Source: Wagnerdoeblera sp046292685 (GTDB lineage: Bacteria > Pseudomonadota > Alphaproteobacteria > Rhodobacterales > Rhodobacteraceae). Taken from it: a DNA stretch of 64,000 nucleotides. Positions 50,806-58,808 of the stretch are shown here, one piece after another; position 1 is the stretch's first letter; every line of letters begins with the position of its first letter. The stretch lies in the NCBI RefSeq assembly GCF_046292685.1, contig NZ_JBKBQM010000011.1:1-64000 (forward strand). Reading direction: 5' to 3'. Under the pieces are notes generated by a model that worked only from the letters and a program-made list of their open reading frames with translations, did not search any database and was not told where the DNA came from. Position numbers and translations under genes: made by a program.

Positions 50806-52686
50806 ATGGATCTGCTGGGGGCGCTGAGCTTCAAGTCCTGGCTTGGGGATATCGTCGGGTCCGAGCTTTACGGCGCGCGCCGCGTGGCCAGCTTTCGTTC
50901 GGGCGACACTGTGTTCGTCTATGTCGCCTCGCCTTTCGATGCCGGGATCCAGGTCGCGCAACTGGCCCCTGACGGCACGCTGACCCGGGTGGCGGCGGTG
51001 AACGATACCTTTGCACTCGGGCTCGATTTCGTGGACGGGTTGCAGCTCGTCACCGTGGGCGGCACGTCGTTTCTGGTGGCGGCGGGGGCAGGCGACGATG
51101 CGCTGAACGTGTTTCGCATCCTGTCCGACGGCAAGCTGGAACTGAAGACCGTGCAGCGCAACCCGGCCGCCAACCTGCTGGACGGTGCCTGGGCGCTGTC
51201 GCAGGCCAGCATCGGCGGCAAAAGCTATGTCATCAGTGCAGCGGTCAATTCCGATGCGCTGGCGGTCTGGCAGGTGGGCGCGGACGGCAGCCTGACGCTG
51301 ACCGGATCGGTGGCCAAATCCACCCATCCCGGCCAGCCGCTGGACGGCGCCTTCCGCGTGGTCACCGCCAGTGCCGGCAACAAGACCTTCGTGATTGCAG
51401 CCACCGATGGCGGCGACAGCGCGATCAGCGTCTATGAGCTGACGTCCAGCGGGGCGCTGGTCTTTGCCTCGGCGACGCCGGTGGCCAACCTGATGGCCCG
51501 CGGGCTGCACGCCGCGCGGTTCGACGGCGCATCCTGGCTGTTTGCCGGCTCGGCCTGGGACAACGGCGCGCTCATGGCCTGGCAGGTTCGGTCGGACGGC
51601 TCGCTGGTGCTGCGCCAGACCTTCGAGGAGCCCGCCACCTTCGGCCGTTTTACCGCCATCACCACCACGATGGTCGACGGCGTTCCTTTCATCCTGGCTT
51701 CGGATTTCAATGCCGGGCGGGTCGGGGTATTCACCTTTTCGGCGGCCAAGGGCTTTACCCTGGTCCGGTCCCTTGCCGACACGTCGATCCTTGCGGGCGC
51801 CTCGGGCCTCGAGGTGGTGGATCACGGCGGGCGGCTGTTCGTGGTGCTGGCTGCCCAGTCGGCCAGCACGGTGTCCAGCATCGAGATCGGGGGCGGCGAC
51901 GATCTGCTGCTCGGCACCGAAGGCGCCGACCGCATCCCGGGCCTCGGCGGCAACGATACGCTGGTGCTCAAGGGGGGCAACGATCTGGGATACGGCGGTA
52001 TCGGCGACGATTCCCTTGCTGGCGGCGACGGGCGCGATACGCTGTTCGGCGGCGACGGCAACGATACGATGCGCGGCGATGGCGGCAACGACCTGCTGGA
52101 AGGCGGCGCCGGGGCCGACCTGCTGGATGGTGGCGCCGGCGTGGATACGGCCGCCTATGCGGCCAGCACCGCCGGGGTGCGGGTGGACCTTGCGGCCGGC
52201 ACCGCCACCGGCGGCCATGCGGCGGGCGATGTTCTGACCGGCATTGAATACCTGACCGGCTCGGCCTTCGGCGACCTGCTGGGCGGCGATGCCCGGGCCA
52301 ATCTGTTGCGCGGGCTGGCCGGCAACGACACGCTGAACGGCGGCGGCGGCAACGACACGCTGGACGGCGGCGGCGGCAACGACCGGCTGAACGGCGGCGA
52401 CGGCACCGACGTGCTGATCGGCGCGGCCGGCAAGGATACGATGACCGGCGGCAAGGGGGCCGATGTCTTTGTGCTGGCCACCGGGTCGGGCGCCGACACC
52501 ATCACCGACTTCACGCCGGGCCTTGACCGGCTGGACCTTTCCGGCACCGTCTTCACCGGCTTTGCCCAGGTGCAGGCCGCGTTGACCTCCGTCTCGGGCG
52601 GCAGCCTGCTGACCATCGGCGCCGACAGCGTGATGCTGCCGGGGCTTCAACCCGGCGCCTTGCAGCCGGGTGACGTGCTGTTCTGA
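50806..52686 (+). CDS. RTX calcium-binding protein with N-terminal beta-propeller-like domain (type I secreted)
   Basis: Encodes 626 residues. Residues about 20-380 are repeated beta-rich segments, each about 45-55 residues, with motifs such as LAAGAGDDALNVFRILSDG, ATDGGDSAISVYEL and ASDFNAGRVGVFTF, consistent with a six- or seven-bladed propeller. Residues about 380-560 hold at least ten nonapeptides of the GGxGxDxLx type, which bind calcium, and the C-terminus (GADTITDFTPGLDRLDLSG) is the usual type I secretion tail. No N-terminal signal is seen. GAGGAG lies seven bases upstream of the ATG. The secretion ABC transporter is not in the window. Cargo function is unknown. Confidence 0.85.
   Translation: MDLLGALSFKSWLGDIVGSELYGARRVASFRSGDTVFVYVASPFDAGIQVAQLAPDGTLTRVAAVNDTFALGLDFVDGLQLVTVGGTSFLVAAGAGDDALNVFRILSDGKLELKTVQRNPAANLLDGAWALSQASIGGKSYVISAAVNSDALAVWQVGADGSLTLTGSVAKSTHPGQPLDGAFRVVTASAGNKTFVIAATDGGDSAISVYELTSSGALVFASATPVANLMARGLHAARFDGASWLFAGSAWDNGALMAWQVRSDGSLVLRQTFEEPATFGRFTAITTTMVDGVPFILASDFNAGRVGVFTFSAAKGFTLVRSLADTSILAGASGLEVVDHGGRLFVVLAAQSASTVSSIEIGGGDDLLLGTEGADRIPGLGGNDTLVLKGGNDLGYGGIGDDSLAGGDGRDTLFGGDGNDTMRGDGGNDLLEGGAGADLLDGGAGVDTAAYAASTAGVRVDLAAGTATGGHAAGDVLTGIEYLTGSAFGDLLGGDARANLLRGLAGNDTLNGGGGNDTLDGGGGNDRLNGGDGTDVLIGAAGKDTMTGGKGADVFVLATGSGADTITDFTPGLDRLDLSGTVFTGFAQVQAALTSVSGGSLLTIGADSVMLPGLQPGALQPGDVLF
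52321..52401 (+). repeat. Three 27-bp tandem units inside the RTX coding region
   Basis: Units begin at 52321, 52348 and 52375 and read GGCAACGACACGCTGAACGG-type sequence with few differences. Each encodes one and a half RTX turns (GNDTLNGGG, GNDTLDGGG, GNDRLNGGD). The near-identity at DNA level suggests recent repeat expansion. Confidence 0.8.
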
Positions 52687-52759
52687 CGCGCGGGCCTTGT
52701 TATCGGCGCACTTTTGGATAGATAGGGGCCGAAACCCGAACAGGCATTGGAACTCCCCC

Positions 52760-53884
52760 GTGCGCGCCGAAACGCAGAACCACGTCGAAGCCATCCGCAA
52801 GTCGCTCAAGCTGCTGGGGCAGCGGATGGATTGGGAGACCGTTCCGCACCGGCTGGAGGAGTTCGACGCCCTGATCGAGGCGCCCGACCTGTGGAACGAC
52901 CCCGCCAAGGCGCAAAAGCTGATGCGCGAACGCCAGGCGCTGATCGACGCGGTTGCGGTCTACAAGCGCATCGACAGCGGCCTGCGCGACAATGTCGAGC
53001 TGATCGAACTGGGCGAGGCCGAAGGCGATGCCGAGATCGTGGCCGAGGCCGAGGCCGCGCTGAAAGACCTGGTGTCCTATGCTGCCGAAAAGGAGCTGGA
53101 GGCGCTGCTCGACGGCGAGGCCGACGGCAACGACACCTTTCTGGAAATCAACGCCGGGGCAGGGGGCACCGAAAGCTGCGACTGGGCGGCGATGCTGGCG
53201 CGCATGTATGTGCGTTGGGCCGAACGCAAGGGCTACACGGTGGAACTGCAATCGGAAACGCCCGGCGACGAGGCCGGCATCCGTTCGGTCGCCTACAAGA
53301 TTTCCGGCAAGAACGCCTATGGCTGGCTGAAATCGGAAAGCGGCGTGCATCGGCTGGTGCGCATTTCGCCTTACGACAGCGCGGCGCGGCGACACACGTC
53401 GTTTTCCTCGGTCTGGGTCTATCCGGTGGTCGACGACAACATCGAAATCGTCATCCCCGACAGCGATATCCGCATCGACACCTATCGCAGCTCGGGCGCG
53501 GGCGGGCAGCACGTGAACACCACCGACTCGGCGGTGCGCATCACGCACCTGCCTACAAACATCGTCGTGACCTCCAGCATGAAGTCGCAGCACCAGAACC
53601 GCGAGGCGGCGATGAACGCGCTGCGTGCGCGGCTGTATCAGCTGGAACTCGACCGTCGCAACGCCGCCGTCAACGCCCAGCACGCCGCCAAGGGCGAAGC
53701 CGGCTGGGGCAACCAGATCCGCAGCTACGTGCTGCAACCCTATCAGATGGTCAAGGATCTGCGCACCGGCGTGGAAACCAGCGATACCCAAGGGGTGCTG
53801 GACGGCGACCTCGATGCGTTCATGGCCGCCACGCTGGCGATGGATGTGGCCGGCAAGTCGCGCGCCGAAGCGCAAGCCGACTGA
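52760..53884 (+). CDS. prfB: Peptide chain release factor 2
   Basis: Encodes 374 residues and recognises UGA and UAA. The decoding motif appears as S-P-Y in VRISPYDSAARRHTSFSSV (S-P-F in E. coli), and the GGQ loop is SSGAGGQHVNTTDSAVRI. The start is taken as GTG 52760 because family homology begins RAETQNHVEAIRKSLKLL. The frame is continuous, so there is no programmed +1 frameshift of the E. coli kind. prfA and prmC lie 37 kb away. It stands between the RTX gene and a DUF2189 gene on the same strand. Confidence 0.96.
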   Translation: MRAETQNHVEAIRKSLKLLGQRMDWETVPHRLEEFDALIEAPDLWNDPAKAQKLMRERQALIDAVAVYKRIDSGLRDNVELIELGEAEGDAEIVAEAEAALKDLVSYAAEKELEALLDGEADGNDTFLEINAGAGGTESCDWAAMLARMYVRWAERKGYTVELQSETPGDEAGIRSVAYKISGKNAYGWLKSESGVHRLVRISPYDSAARRHTSFSSVWVYPVVDDNIEIVIPDSDIRIDTYRSSGAGGQHVNTTDSAVRITHLPTNIVVTSSMKSQHQNREAAMNALRARLYQLELDRRNAAVNAQHAAKGEAGWGNQIRSYVLQPYQMVKDLRTGVETSDTQGVLDGDLDAFMAATLAMDVAGKSRAEAQAD

Positions 53885-53961
53885 GGCGCTTGCGAAAAAC
53901 AGTGGACGCCCCGCCCCGCCGCGCCTTAGCCTGAGCGCGTCACGAGGGAGGGGAGGACCGC

Positions 53962-54741
53962 ATGACACCCGCCGTTTCCGCACAGCCCGCCGCCGCGGCC
54001 CCGGTGATCCGGGCGCTTGCACCGGCCGACCTGTCGGCCGCGCTGGCCGCCGGTTGGCGCGACCTGACGCGTGCCCCGCTGTTCGGTCTGTTCTTTGCCG
54101 GGGTCTATGTGCTGGGCGGCTGGATGCTGGTCTGGGCACTGACGGCTTCGGGGCAGGTGTGGTGGACCATCCCGATCACGCTGGGTTTTCCTTTGCTGGG
54201 GCCGTTCATCGCCACCGGGTTCTACGAGATTTCGCGCCGTCTGGCCCGCGACGAGCCGCTGGACTGGCCCGGCGTGCTGGGCGTGATCCTGCGGCAGAAG
54301 GACCGGCAGGTGCCTTCGATCGCCGCGGTGATCGTGGTGTTCTTCCTGTTCTGGAACTTTCTGGCCCACATGATCTTTGCGCTGTTCATGGGCCTGCAGG
54401 TGATGACCAACATTTCCAGCAGCTTCGAGGCATTTCTTACCCCCAACGGTCTGGCCATGATCGTTGTGGGCACGCTGGTGGGGGCGGTGTTCTCGGCGTT
54501 GCTGTTTTCGCTGACCGTGGTCGCCTTGCCGATGCTGCTGGACCGCGAGGTCGATTTCGTCACCGCCATGCTGACCTCGCTGGCCGTGGTGCGCCGCAAT
54601 CCCGGGGTCATGCTGGGCTGGGGGATGCTGATTGCGGTGCTGCTGTTTGCCGGCATGGTGCCGGCTTTTCTGGGCCTTCTGGTGGTGCTGCCGCTGCTGG
54701 GCCATTCCAGCTGGCACCTTTACACCCGCGCCCTCGCCTGA
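53962..54741 (+). CDS. DUF2189 integral membrane protein
   Basis: Encodes 259 residues with about six hydrophobic helices (PLFGLFFAGVYVLGGWMLVW, IPITLGFPLLGPFIATGFYE, AAVIVVFFLFWNFLAHMIF, LAMIVVGTLVGAVFSALLF, VMLGWGMLIAVLLFAGMVP). The GPFIATGFYEISRRLARDE segment and LDREVDFVTAMLTSLAVVRR are family landmarks of DUF2189. Function is unknown; some members are labelled cytochrome c oxidase subunit I-like, without support here. GGGAGGGGAGGACCGC precedes the ATG. A strong terminator follows the stop. Confidence 0.85.
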   Translation: MTPAVSAQPAAAAPVIRALAPADLSAALAAGWRDLTRAPLFGLFFAGVYVLGGWMLVWALTASGQVWWTIPITLGFPLLGPFIATGFYEISRRLARDEPLDWPGVLGVILRQKDRQVPSIAAVIVVFFLFWNFLAHMIFALFMGLQVMTNISSSFEAFLTPNGLAMIVVGTLVGAVFSALLFSLTVVALPMLLDREVDFVTAMLTSLAVVRRNPGVMLGWGMLIAVLLFAGMVPAFLGLLVVLPLLGHSSWHLYTRALA

Positions 54742-54745
54742 CACG

Positions 54746-54772
54746 AAAAAGGCGCCCGTCCGGGCGCCTTTT
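54746..54772. terminator. Bidirectional Rho-independent terminator
   Basis: AAAAA, then GGCGCCCG-TC-CGGGCGCC, then TTTT: a perfect 8-bp GC stem with A-tract on one side and T-tract on the other. It sits between the convergent DUF2189 (rightward) and bactofilin (leftward) genes and should work in both directions. It is the best intrinsic terminator in the window. Confidence 0.9.
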
Positions 54773-54803
54773 CGGGGTTCGCCGGGCCTTGGCCGCCCTG
54801 CGG

Positions 54804-55283
54804 TCAGCCCGCCGCCAGCCCCGGCTTGCCGGCAGCCAGCGGGTCATCCTGACGCTGCACCGAGCCTTCGAAATGCGCGCCCGATTCGATGGCGATGGTC
54901 TTGTGGATGATGTCGCCTTCGACCCGCGCGGTCGAGGTCAGCCGCACCTTCAGCCCGCGCACGCGCCCGATCACCCGGCCGTTGATGACGATGTCATCGG
55001 CCACGATCTCGCCGCGGATGGTGGCGCTTTCGCCCACGGTCAGCAGATGCGCGCGGATATCGCCTTCGACCACGCCTTCGACCTGGATATCGCCGGTGGT
55101 CTTGAGGTTGCCCACCACCGTCAGGTCGGACGACAGCACCGATGCCGCCGGCTTGCCGCGCGTCACCGGCGCGGCAAAATCGGACGCCGGCTTGCCGGCC
55201 GAGGGGGCCGCAGCCTCGGGCATCTTCTTTTCCGGCTCGCTGGCCTTGGGACCGGGTTCGTTGATCCTGGATTTAGAAAACAT
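54804..55283 (-). CDS. Bactofilin (polymer-forming cytoskeletal protein)
   Basis: Encodes 159 residues. A flexible N-terminus (KSRINEPGPKASEPEKKMPE) precedes the bactofilin beta-helix: SSDLTVVGNLKTTGDIQVEG, VVEGDIRAHLLTVGESATIR, EIVADDIVINGRVIGRVRG, ARVEGDIIHKTIAIESGAHF. Bactofilins polymerise without nucleotide under the inner membrane and position cell-wall enzymes. Its first 11 bases overlap the end of the M23 peptidase gene, so the two are translationally coupled; this peptidase-bactofilin pairing recurs in many bacteria and supports a shared role in cell shape. Confidence 0.93.
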   Translation of the reverse strand: MFSKSRINEPGPKASEPEKKMPEAAAPSAGKPASDFAAPVTRGKPAASVLSSDLTVVGNLKTTGDIQVEGVVEGDIRAHLLTVGESATIRGEIVADDIVINGRVIGRVRGLKVRLTSTARVEGDIIHKTIAIESGAHFEGSVQRQDDPLAAGKPGLAAG

Positions 55284-56616
55284 TGCTCGCAGCCTTGATG
55301 TAGGTCATCGGATTGACGGGTCTGTCGCCCACGCGCACCTCGTAGTGCAGATGGGTGCCGGTGGATCGTCCTGTATTGCCCATATCACCGATCCGGTCCC
55401 CGCGCGAGACGGTTTGTCCCTCCCTCACGCGGATTTCGGACATGTGAGCATACAGCGTCTCGATGCCGAAGGCGTGCTGCACGATCACCGTCTTGCCGTA
55501 ACCGGCATGCCAGCCGGCTTTGGTCACCACCCCGTCGGCGGTGACATGAATGGGCGTGCCACGCGGCCCGGCAAAGTCGGTGCCCGAATGCATCCGCGTG
55601 CCGAACCCCTTGGGGTCGCGGCGGTAGCCGAACCCCGAGGTGAACCGGAACCCCCCGCGCACCGGCATGGCAAACGGCAACCGCTGCGCTGCCAGACGAT
55701 ACAGCGCCATGTTGTCCAGCCCGCCAAGGATCGCGTCGGCGCGCAGCTCGTGCTCGTCCATCATGCCCTTGGTGGAAATCCGCATTGCGCCCAGCGGCCC
55801 GCCCGAACCCGAATACCCCCGGCGCACCTGGCGCAAGACTTCCTCGGGCTTCAGGCCGGCGGCGCGGAACATCCGGTCCAGCGGTTCCATCGAGACGGCG
55901 ACGGCCTCTTCCAGCTTGCGGAAGATTTCGTCGTTGCGCCGTTCCAGCTTGCGCTTGGCCTCGGCGATTGCGCGGGCCTCGGCTCGCGCAGCTTCGGCGG
56001 TTTGCGCGGCCATGTCGCGCTCGGCCGCCGTGGCGCCCAGCGTCGCGGCCAGCAGATCGAGCGTCGCGGCATCGTCGCGCGCGCGCGCCGCCTCGGGGCT
56101 GCCGGCGCCGCCTTGCGCCTGCAACGCGGCCTTCAGTGTCTCGACTTCGGCGCGCGCCTCGTCGCGTTCGCGCAAGGTGCGCCGCAAGGTCAGCTGCACC
56201 ACGTCCAGCCCGGTTTCCACTTCCTTGCGCCGGTCTTCCGAGGCCAGAAGCAACCCCTGCATCTCCGAAACCTTGGCCAGCGCCTGGTTGAACCGTTCCT
56301 GCGCCCGCACGGCCTCTTGCGCGCGCTCGTCGCGCTCGCGCGACAGCGCATCCAGCCGCCGCTCGAACTCTGCCACCGACCGCTGCGCCTGCTCGCGCGC
56401 GTTGCCCGCGCTCAGATGGTCGATCATCAGGATCGCAGTCGCAAGGATGGTCCAGGCGATCAGCGCCCCACCCACGGTGGCCGCCACCGCCTGCGTCAGC
56501 GGGCGCAACCGGATGAACCGCGTTTCGGCATCGGATTTCAGAAACACCCGCTGTTCGGGAAAACGGCGTTCCAGCGCATGATTGATCCGCTGCACGATTC
56601 GTTGCGGCATTGGCAT
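55273..56616 (-). CDS. M23 (LytM-type) peptidoglycan endopeptidase with coiled coil
   Basis: Encodes 447 residues. One transmembrane helix lies at about 42-66 (VGGALIAWTILATAILMI), so the rest is periplasmic. Residues 75-250 form a long coiled coil of Glu/Arg/Ala heptads (VAEFERRLDALSRERDERAQ and so on). The C-terminal M23 domain has zinc-site residues in GTRMHSGTDFAGPRGTPIH and THLHYEVRV, and so looks active. It resembles the LmdC/NlpD group. An internal ATG at 56610 has better spacing from AGG than the first. Overlap with the bactofilin gene indicates joint action on the cell wall. Confidence 0.92.
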   Translation of the reverse strand: MPMPQRIVQRINHALERRFPEQRVFLKSDAETRFIRLRPLTQAVAATVGGALIAWTILATAILMIDHLSAGNAREQAQRSVAEFERRLDALSRERDERAQEAVRAQERFNQALAKVSEMQGLLLASEDRRKEVETGLDVVQLTLRRTLRERDEARAEVETLKAALQAQGGAGSPEAARARDDAATLDLLAATLGATAAERDMAAQTAEAARAEARAIAEAKRKLERRNDEIFRKLEEAVAVSMEPLDRMFRAAGLKPEEVLRQVRRGYSGSGGPLGAMRISTKGMMDEHELRADAILGGLDNMALYRLAAQRLPFAMPVRGGFRFTSGFGYRRDPKGFGTRMHSGTDFAGPRGTPIHVTADGVVTKAGWHAGYGKTVIVQHAFGIETLYAHMSEIRVREGQTVSRGDRIGDMGNTGRSTGTHLHYEVRVGDRPVNPMTYIKAASNVF

Positions 56617-56771
56617 CCTGTCCCACTTGCGGCGGACCGATCCGGTCCCGCACCGCGCTTTGCGGGCCTGCTGGCAGCGCGGCCCGTTCCCCGGCCAAAG
56701 CAGTAGCCGGGTCCGGCGCGCCGATGCAACCGCTTTGCGGGCGGGGTGGCAAGCCTCCGCCTAATGCGTGT

Positions 56772-57587
56772 TCAACCGGCGGGGCTGTCGGCCAGCGGCC
56801 AGTAGAAATCGGGCGGCAAACCGGCCTCGGCGCGCTTTTCCTCGTTGAAGGGGGGCTTCAGCGAGCTGTGGAAATGGCGCTGCACCAGGCCGTGAAAGGT
56901 GTCCTTCGGGTCCAGCTCGTGCCGCCCGCACAGGAAGTGGAACCACTTCGACCCATAGGCAACATGCCCGACCTCCTCGGCATAGATCGTCTCCAGCGCG
57001 GCCACCGCCGCAGCGTCGCCCGCCTTGCGGAACACGTCGATCATCTGCGGCGTCACGTCCAGGCCGCGCGCCTCCAGCACCATCGGCACCACCGCCAGCC
57101 GCGCCATCAGGTCGCCCGCGGTATCCTCGGCCGCGCGCCACATGCCGGCATGGGCGGGCAAGGCGCCATAATGGCTGCCCATCGCTTCCAGGCAGTCGCA
57201 CATCAGGTTGAAGTGCTTGGCCTCCTCGTCTGCGGCCTTCACCCAGTCGTCGCAGAACCCCGGCGGCATCGGCACATGCCCGAACCGCGCGAGGAGATCC
57301 CAGTGCAGGTCCACGGCGTTCAGCTCGATATGCGCCACCGCATGCAGCAAGGCGATGCGCCCGGCCTGCGTGCCCGGCCGCCGCCGCGGCACGTCGCGCG
57401 GGGCCAGCAATTCGGGCCGGGCCGGACGGGCAGGGCGGTCGGGCGGGTTGGCCTGCCCGCGCGGCAAGGGCGCCTGGGCGGCGCGCGCCGCAAACCACGT
57501 CGCGGCATGGGCGCGCGCCAGCGCCGTCTTTGCGCGCCCATCCGCGCAGGTCAGCACCTCGACCGCCATTTCCGCCAGTGTCTGCAC
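56772..57587 (-). CDS. DUF455 ferritin-like protein
   Basis: Encodes 271 residues. The ferritin-like helices carry metal-type Glu/His patterns: HAVAHIELNAVDLHWDLLAR, DWVKAADEEAKHFNLMCDCL and ALETIYAEEVGHVAYGSKWF. This arrangement fits a di-iron four-helix bundle. The start is GTG 57587, with GGAGG eight bases upstream and homology starting at once (VQTLAEMAVEVL). DUF455 is poorly characterised; relation to tRNA-modifying MiaE-like proteins has been suggested for the superfamily. Upstream lies a dispersed repeat, and downstream the convergent-free gap before the M23 gene. Confidence 0.83.
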   Translation of the reverse strand: MQTLAEMAVEVLTCADGRAKTALARAHAATWFAARAAQAPLPRGQANPPDRPARPARPELLAPRDVPRRRPGTQAGRIALLHAVAHIELNAVDLHWDLLARFGHVPMPPGFCDDWVKAADEEAKHFNLMCDCLEAMGSHYGALPAHAGMWRAAEDTAGDLMARLAVVPMVLEARGLDVTPQMIDVFRKAGDAAAVAALETIYAEEVGHVAYGSKWFHFLCGRHELDPKDTFHGLVQRHFHSSLKPPFNEEKRAEAGLPPDFYWPLADSPAG

Positions 57588-57660
57588 CTGTCTTGCCTCC
57601 GCCCGTTTCCGCCCGACATCTCTCTGCCGAACCGCCGTCCGGCGCAAGACCGCCCTCCAG

Positions 57661-57715
57661 CTTTCACCTTGTGAAAATATCCTCGGGGGGCTCGGGGGGC
57701 AGACAGCCCCCCGCG
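57661..57715 (+). repeat. Dispersed intergenic element, short form, copy 8
   Basis: CTTTCACCTTGTGAAAATAT, CCTCGGGGGG, CTCGGGGGGCAGACAGC and CCCCCGCGG. It has the full core and a GGGGGGC-AGACA-GCCCCCC hairpin (57694-57712), like copy 6. It lies between the ppk2 and DUF455 genes, both transcribed leftward. Confidence 0.85.
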
Positions 57716-57734
57716 GCGGGGCCGGGCGCGGCGC

Positions 57735-58636
57735 TCAGGCCGGCTTGACCACGGGTGCGGGTATCTGCCCCGCCCCCCCCAGCACGGTGGCCGCGCGCCC
57801 CACGATCAGCGGATCAGGGCTGCCGATCACCGCGGCATCCTTGTCGGGGTAGTCGATCGTCGACAGGAAATGCCGCATCGCGTTCAGCCGGGCGCGCTTC
57901 TTGTCGTTCGACTTGACGATCACCCAGGGCGCATCGGCGGTGTGGTGTAAAAGAACATCGCCTCCTTGGCCTCGGTATGGTCCTGCCACTTGTCGAGGCT
58001 CGCCTTGTCGATCGGGCTCAGCTTCCAGCGCTTGAGCGGGTCGGTCTCGCGCTCCTTGAACCGCCCGGCCTGTTCGGCCTGCGTGACCGAAAACCAGTAC
58101 TTGTAGAGCCTGATGCCGCTGCGCACCAGCATGCGTTCCAGCTCGGGCGCCTGGCGCATGAACTCCAGGTATTCTGCCGGCGTGCAGAACCCCATCACCC
58201 GCTCGACCCCGGCGCGGTTGTACCAGCTGCGGTCGAAGAAAACGATTTCCCCTGCCGTCGGCAGATGCTGGATGTAGCGCTGGAAATACCATTCGCCGCG
58301 TTCCTTGTCCGACGGCTTGGTCAGCGCCACCACCCGGGCATAGCGGGGGTTCAGATGCTCCATGAACCGCTTGATCGTGCCGCCCTTGCCGGCGGCATCG
58401 CGCCCTTCCATCAGGATCACGAACTTCTGGCCGGTGTCCTGCGCCCAGATCTGCACCTTGAGCAATTCGGCCTGAAGCCGCGCCTTTTCCTGTTCGTAGA
58501 CCTTTCGCCCCAGCGGGTGCGGATAGGGGTAGCGGCCCGATTGGAAACTGGCGCGGATCGCTTCGGGCGCGGCCAGCGGGGGCAGCACCTTGATCCCGGT
58601 CAATCGCCGCCACCCGGCGCCTGTGGCGTTGCTCAT
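57735..58636 (-). pseudogene. ppk2: Polyphosphate kinase 2 with a single-base frameshift
   Basis: The first 230 codons encode a clear PPK2: Walker A GRDAAGKGGTIKRFMEHLNP, the lid RGEWYFQRYIQHLPT and Walker B FFDRSWYNRAGVERVMGF. After EAKEAMFFYT the frame runs into PPMRPG and a stop at 57920. In the neighbouring frame the expected C-terminus continues at once: HTADAPWVIVKSNDKKRARL, then ID(Y)PDKDA. Adding one base near 57944 (TACACC-CACACC) restores a normal protein of about 300 residues. PPK2 makes nucleotides from polyphosphate or the reverse. Either a recent mutation or a sequencing error explains this; the sequence cannot decide. Confidence 0.85.
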
Positions 58637-58659
58637 GCGCCACAGTCGCGGTCGCAGAC

Positions 58660-58690
58660 AAAAGCGGCGGCACCCAAGGGGTGCCGCCGC
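58660..58690 (-). terminator. Rho-independent terminator of the LuxR-hydrolase gene
   Basis: GCGGCGGCACCC pairs perfectly with GGGTGCCGCCGC over 12 bp around a 3-base loop (58664-58690). On the minus strand TTTTGT follows. It lies about 120 bases beyond the stop of the leftward luxR-type gene and just upstream of ppk2, separating the two transcripts. Confidence 0.8.
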
Positions 58691-58763
58691 CTGTGTCGGG
58701 GACTGGCTTCGTTCAAAAAGCTTCCATCAATGGCGCCACCTTAGCGTCGATTCCGGCCGGCGC

Positions 58764-58785
58764 GCATACCCTGAACAGGGTATGC
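58764..58785. promoter_or_regulatory. Perfect 22-bp palindrome near the LuxR-type gene
   Basis: GCATACCCTG-AA-CAGGGTATGC is a perfect 10-bp dyad around two bases, located 24 bases beyond the luxR-type stop and 128 bases upstream of ppk2. Its size and ACCCTG...CAGGGT arms resemble a LuxR-type binding site. On the plus strand it is followed by TGTTTTT, so a rightward terminator is the alternative. Confidence 0.5.
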
Positions 58786-58808
58786 CGCGCTGTTTTTCCG
58801 CCTCCGCC

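Noticed and set aside
52321..52401. Tandem 27-bp repeats as a CRISPR-like or non-coding array
   Set aside because: The units have no spacers and are in frame with RTX nonapeptides, so they are coding repeats.
52690..52860. Programmed +1 frameshift in prfB
   Set aside because: The coding frame is continuous from GTG 52760, with no internal TGA or CTTTGA slip site.
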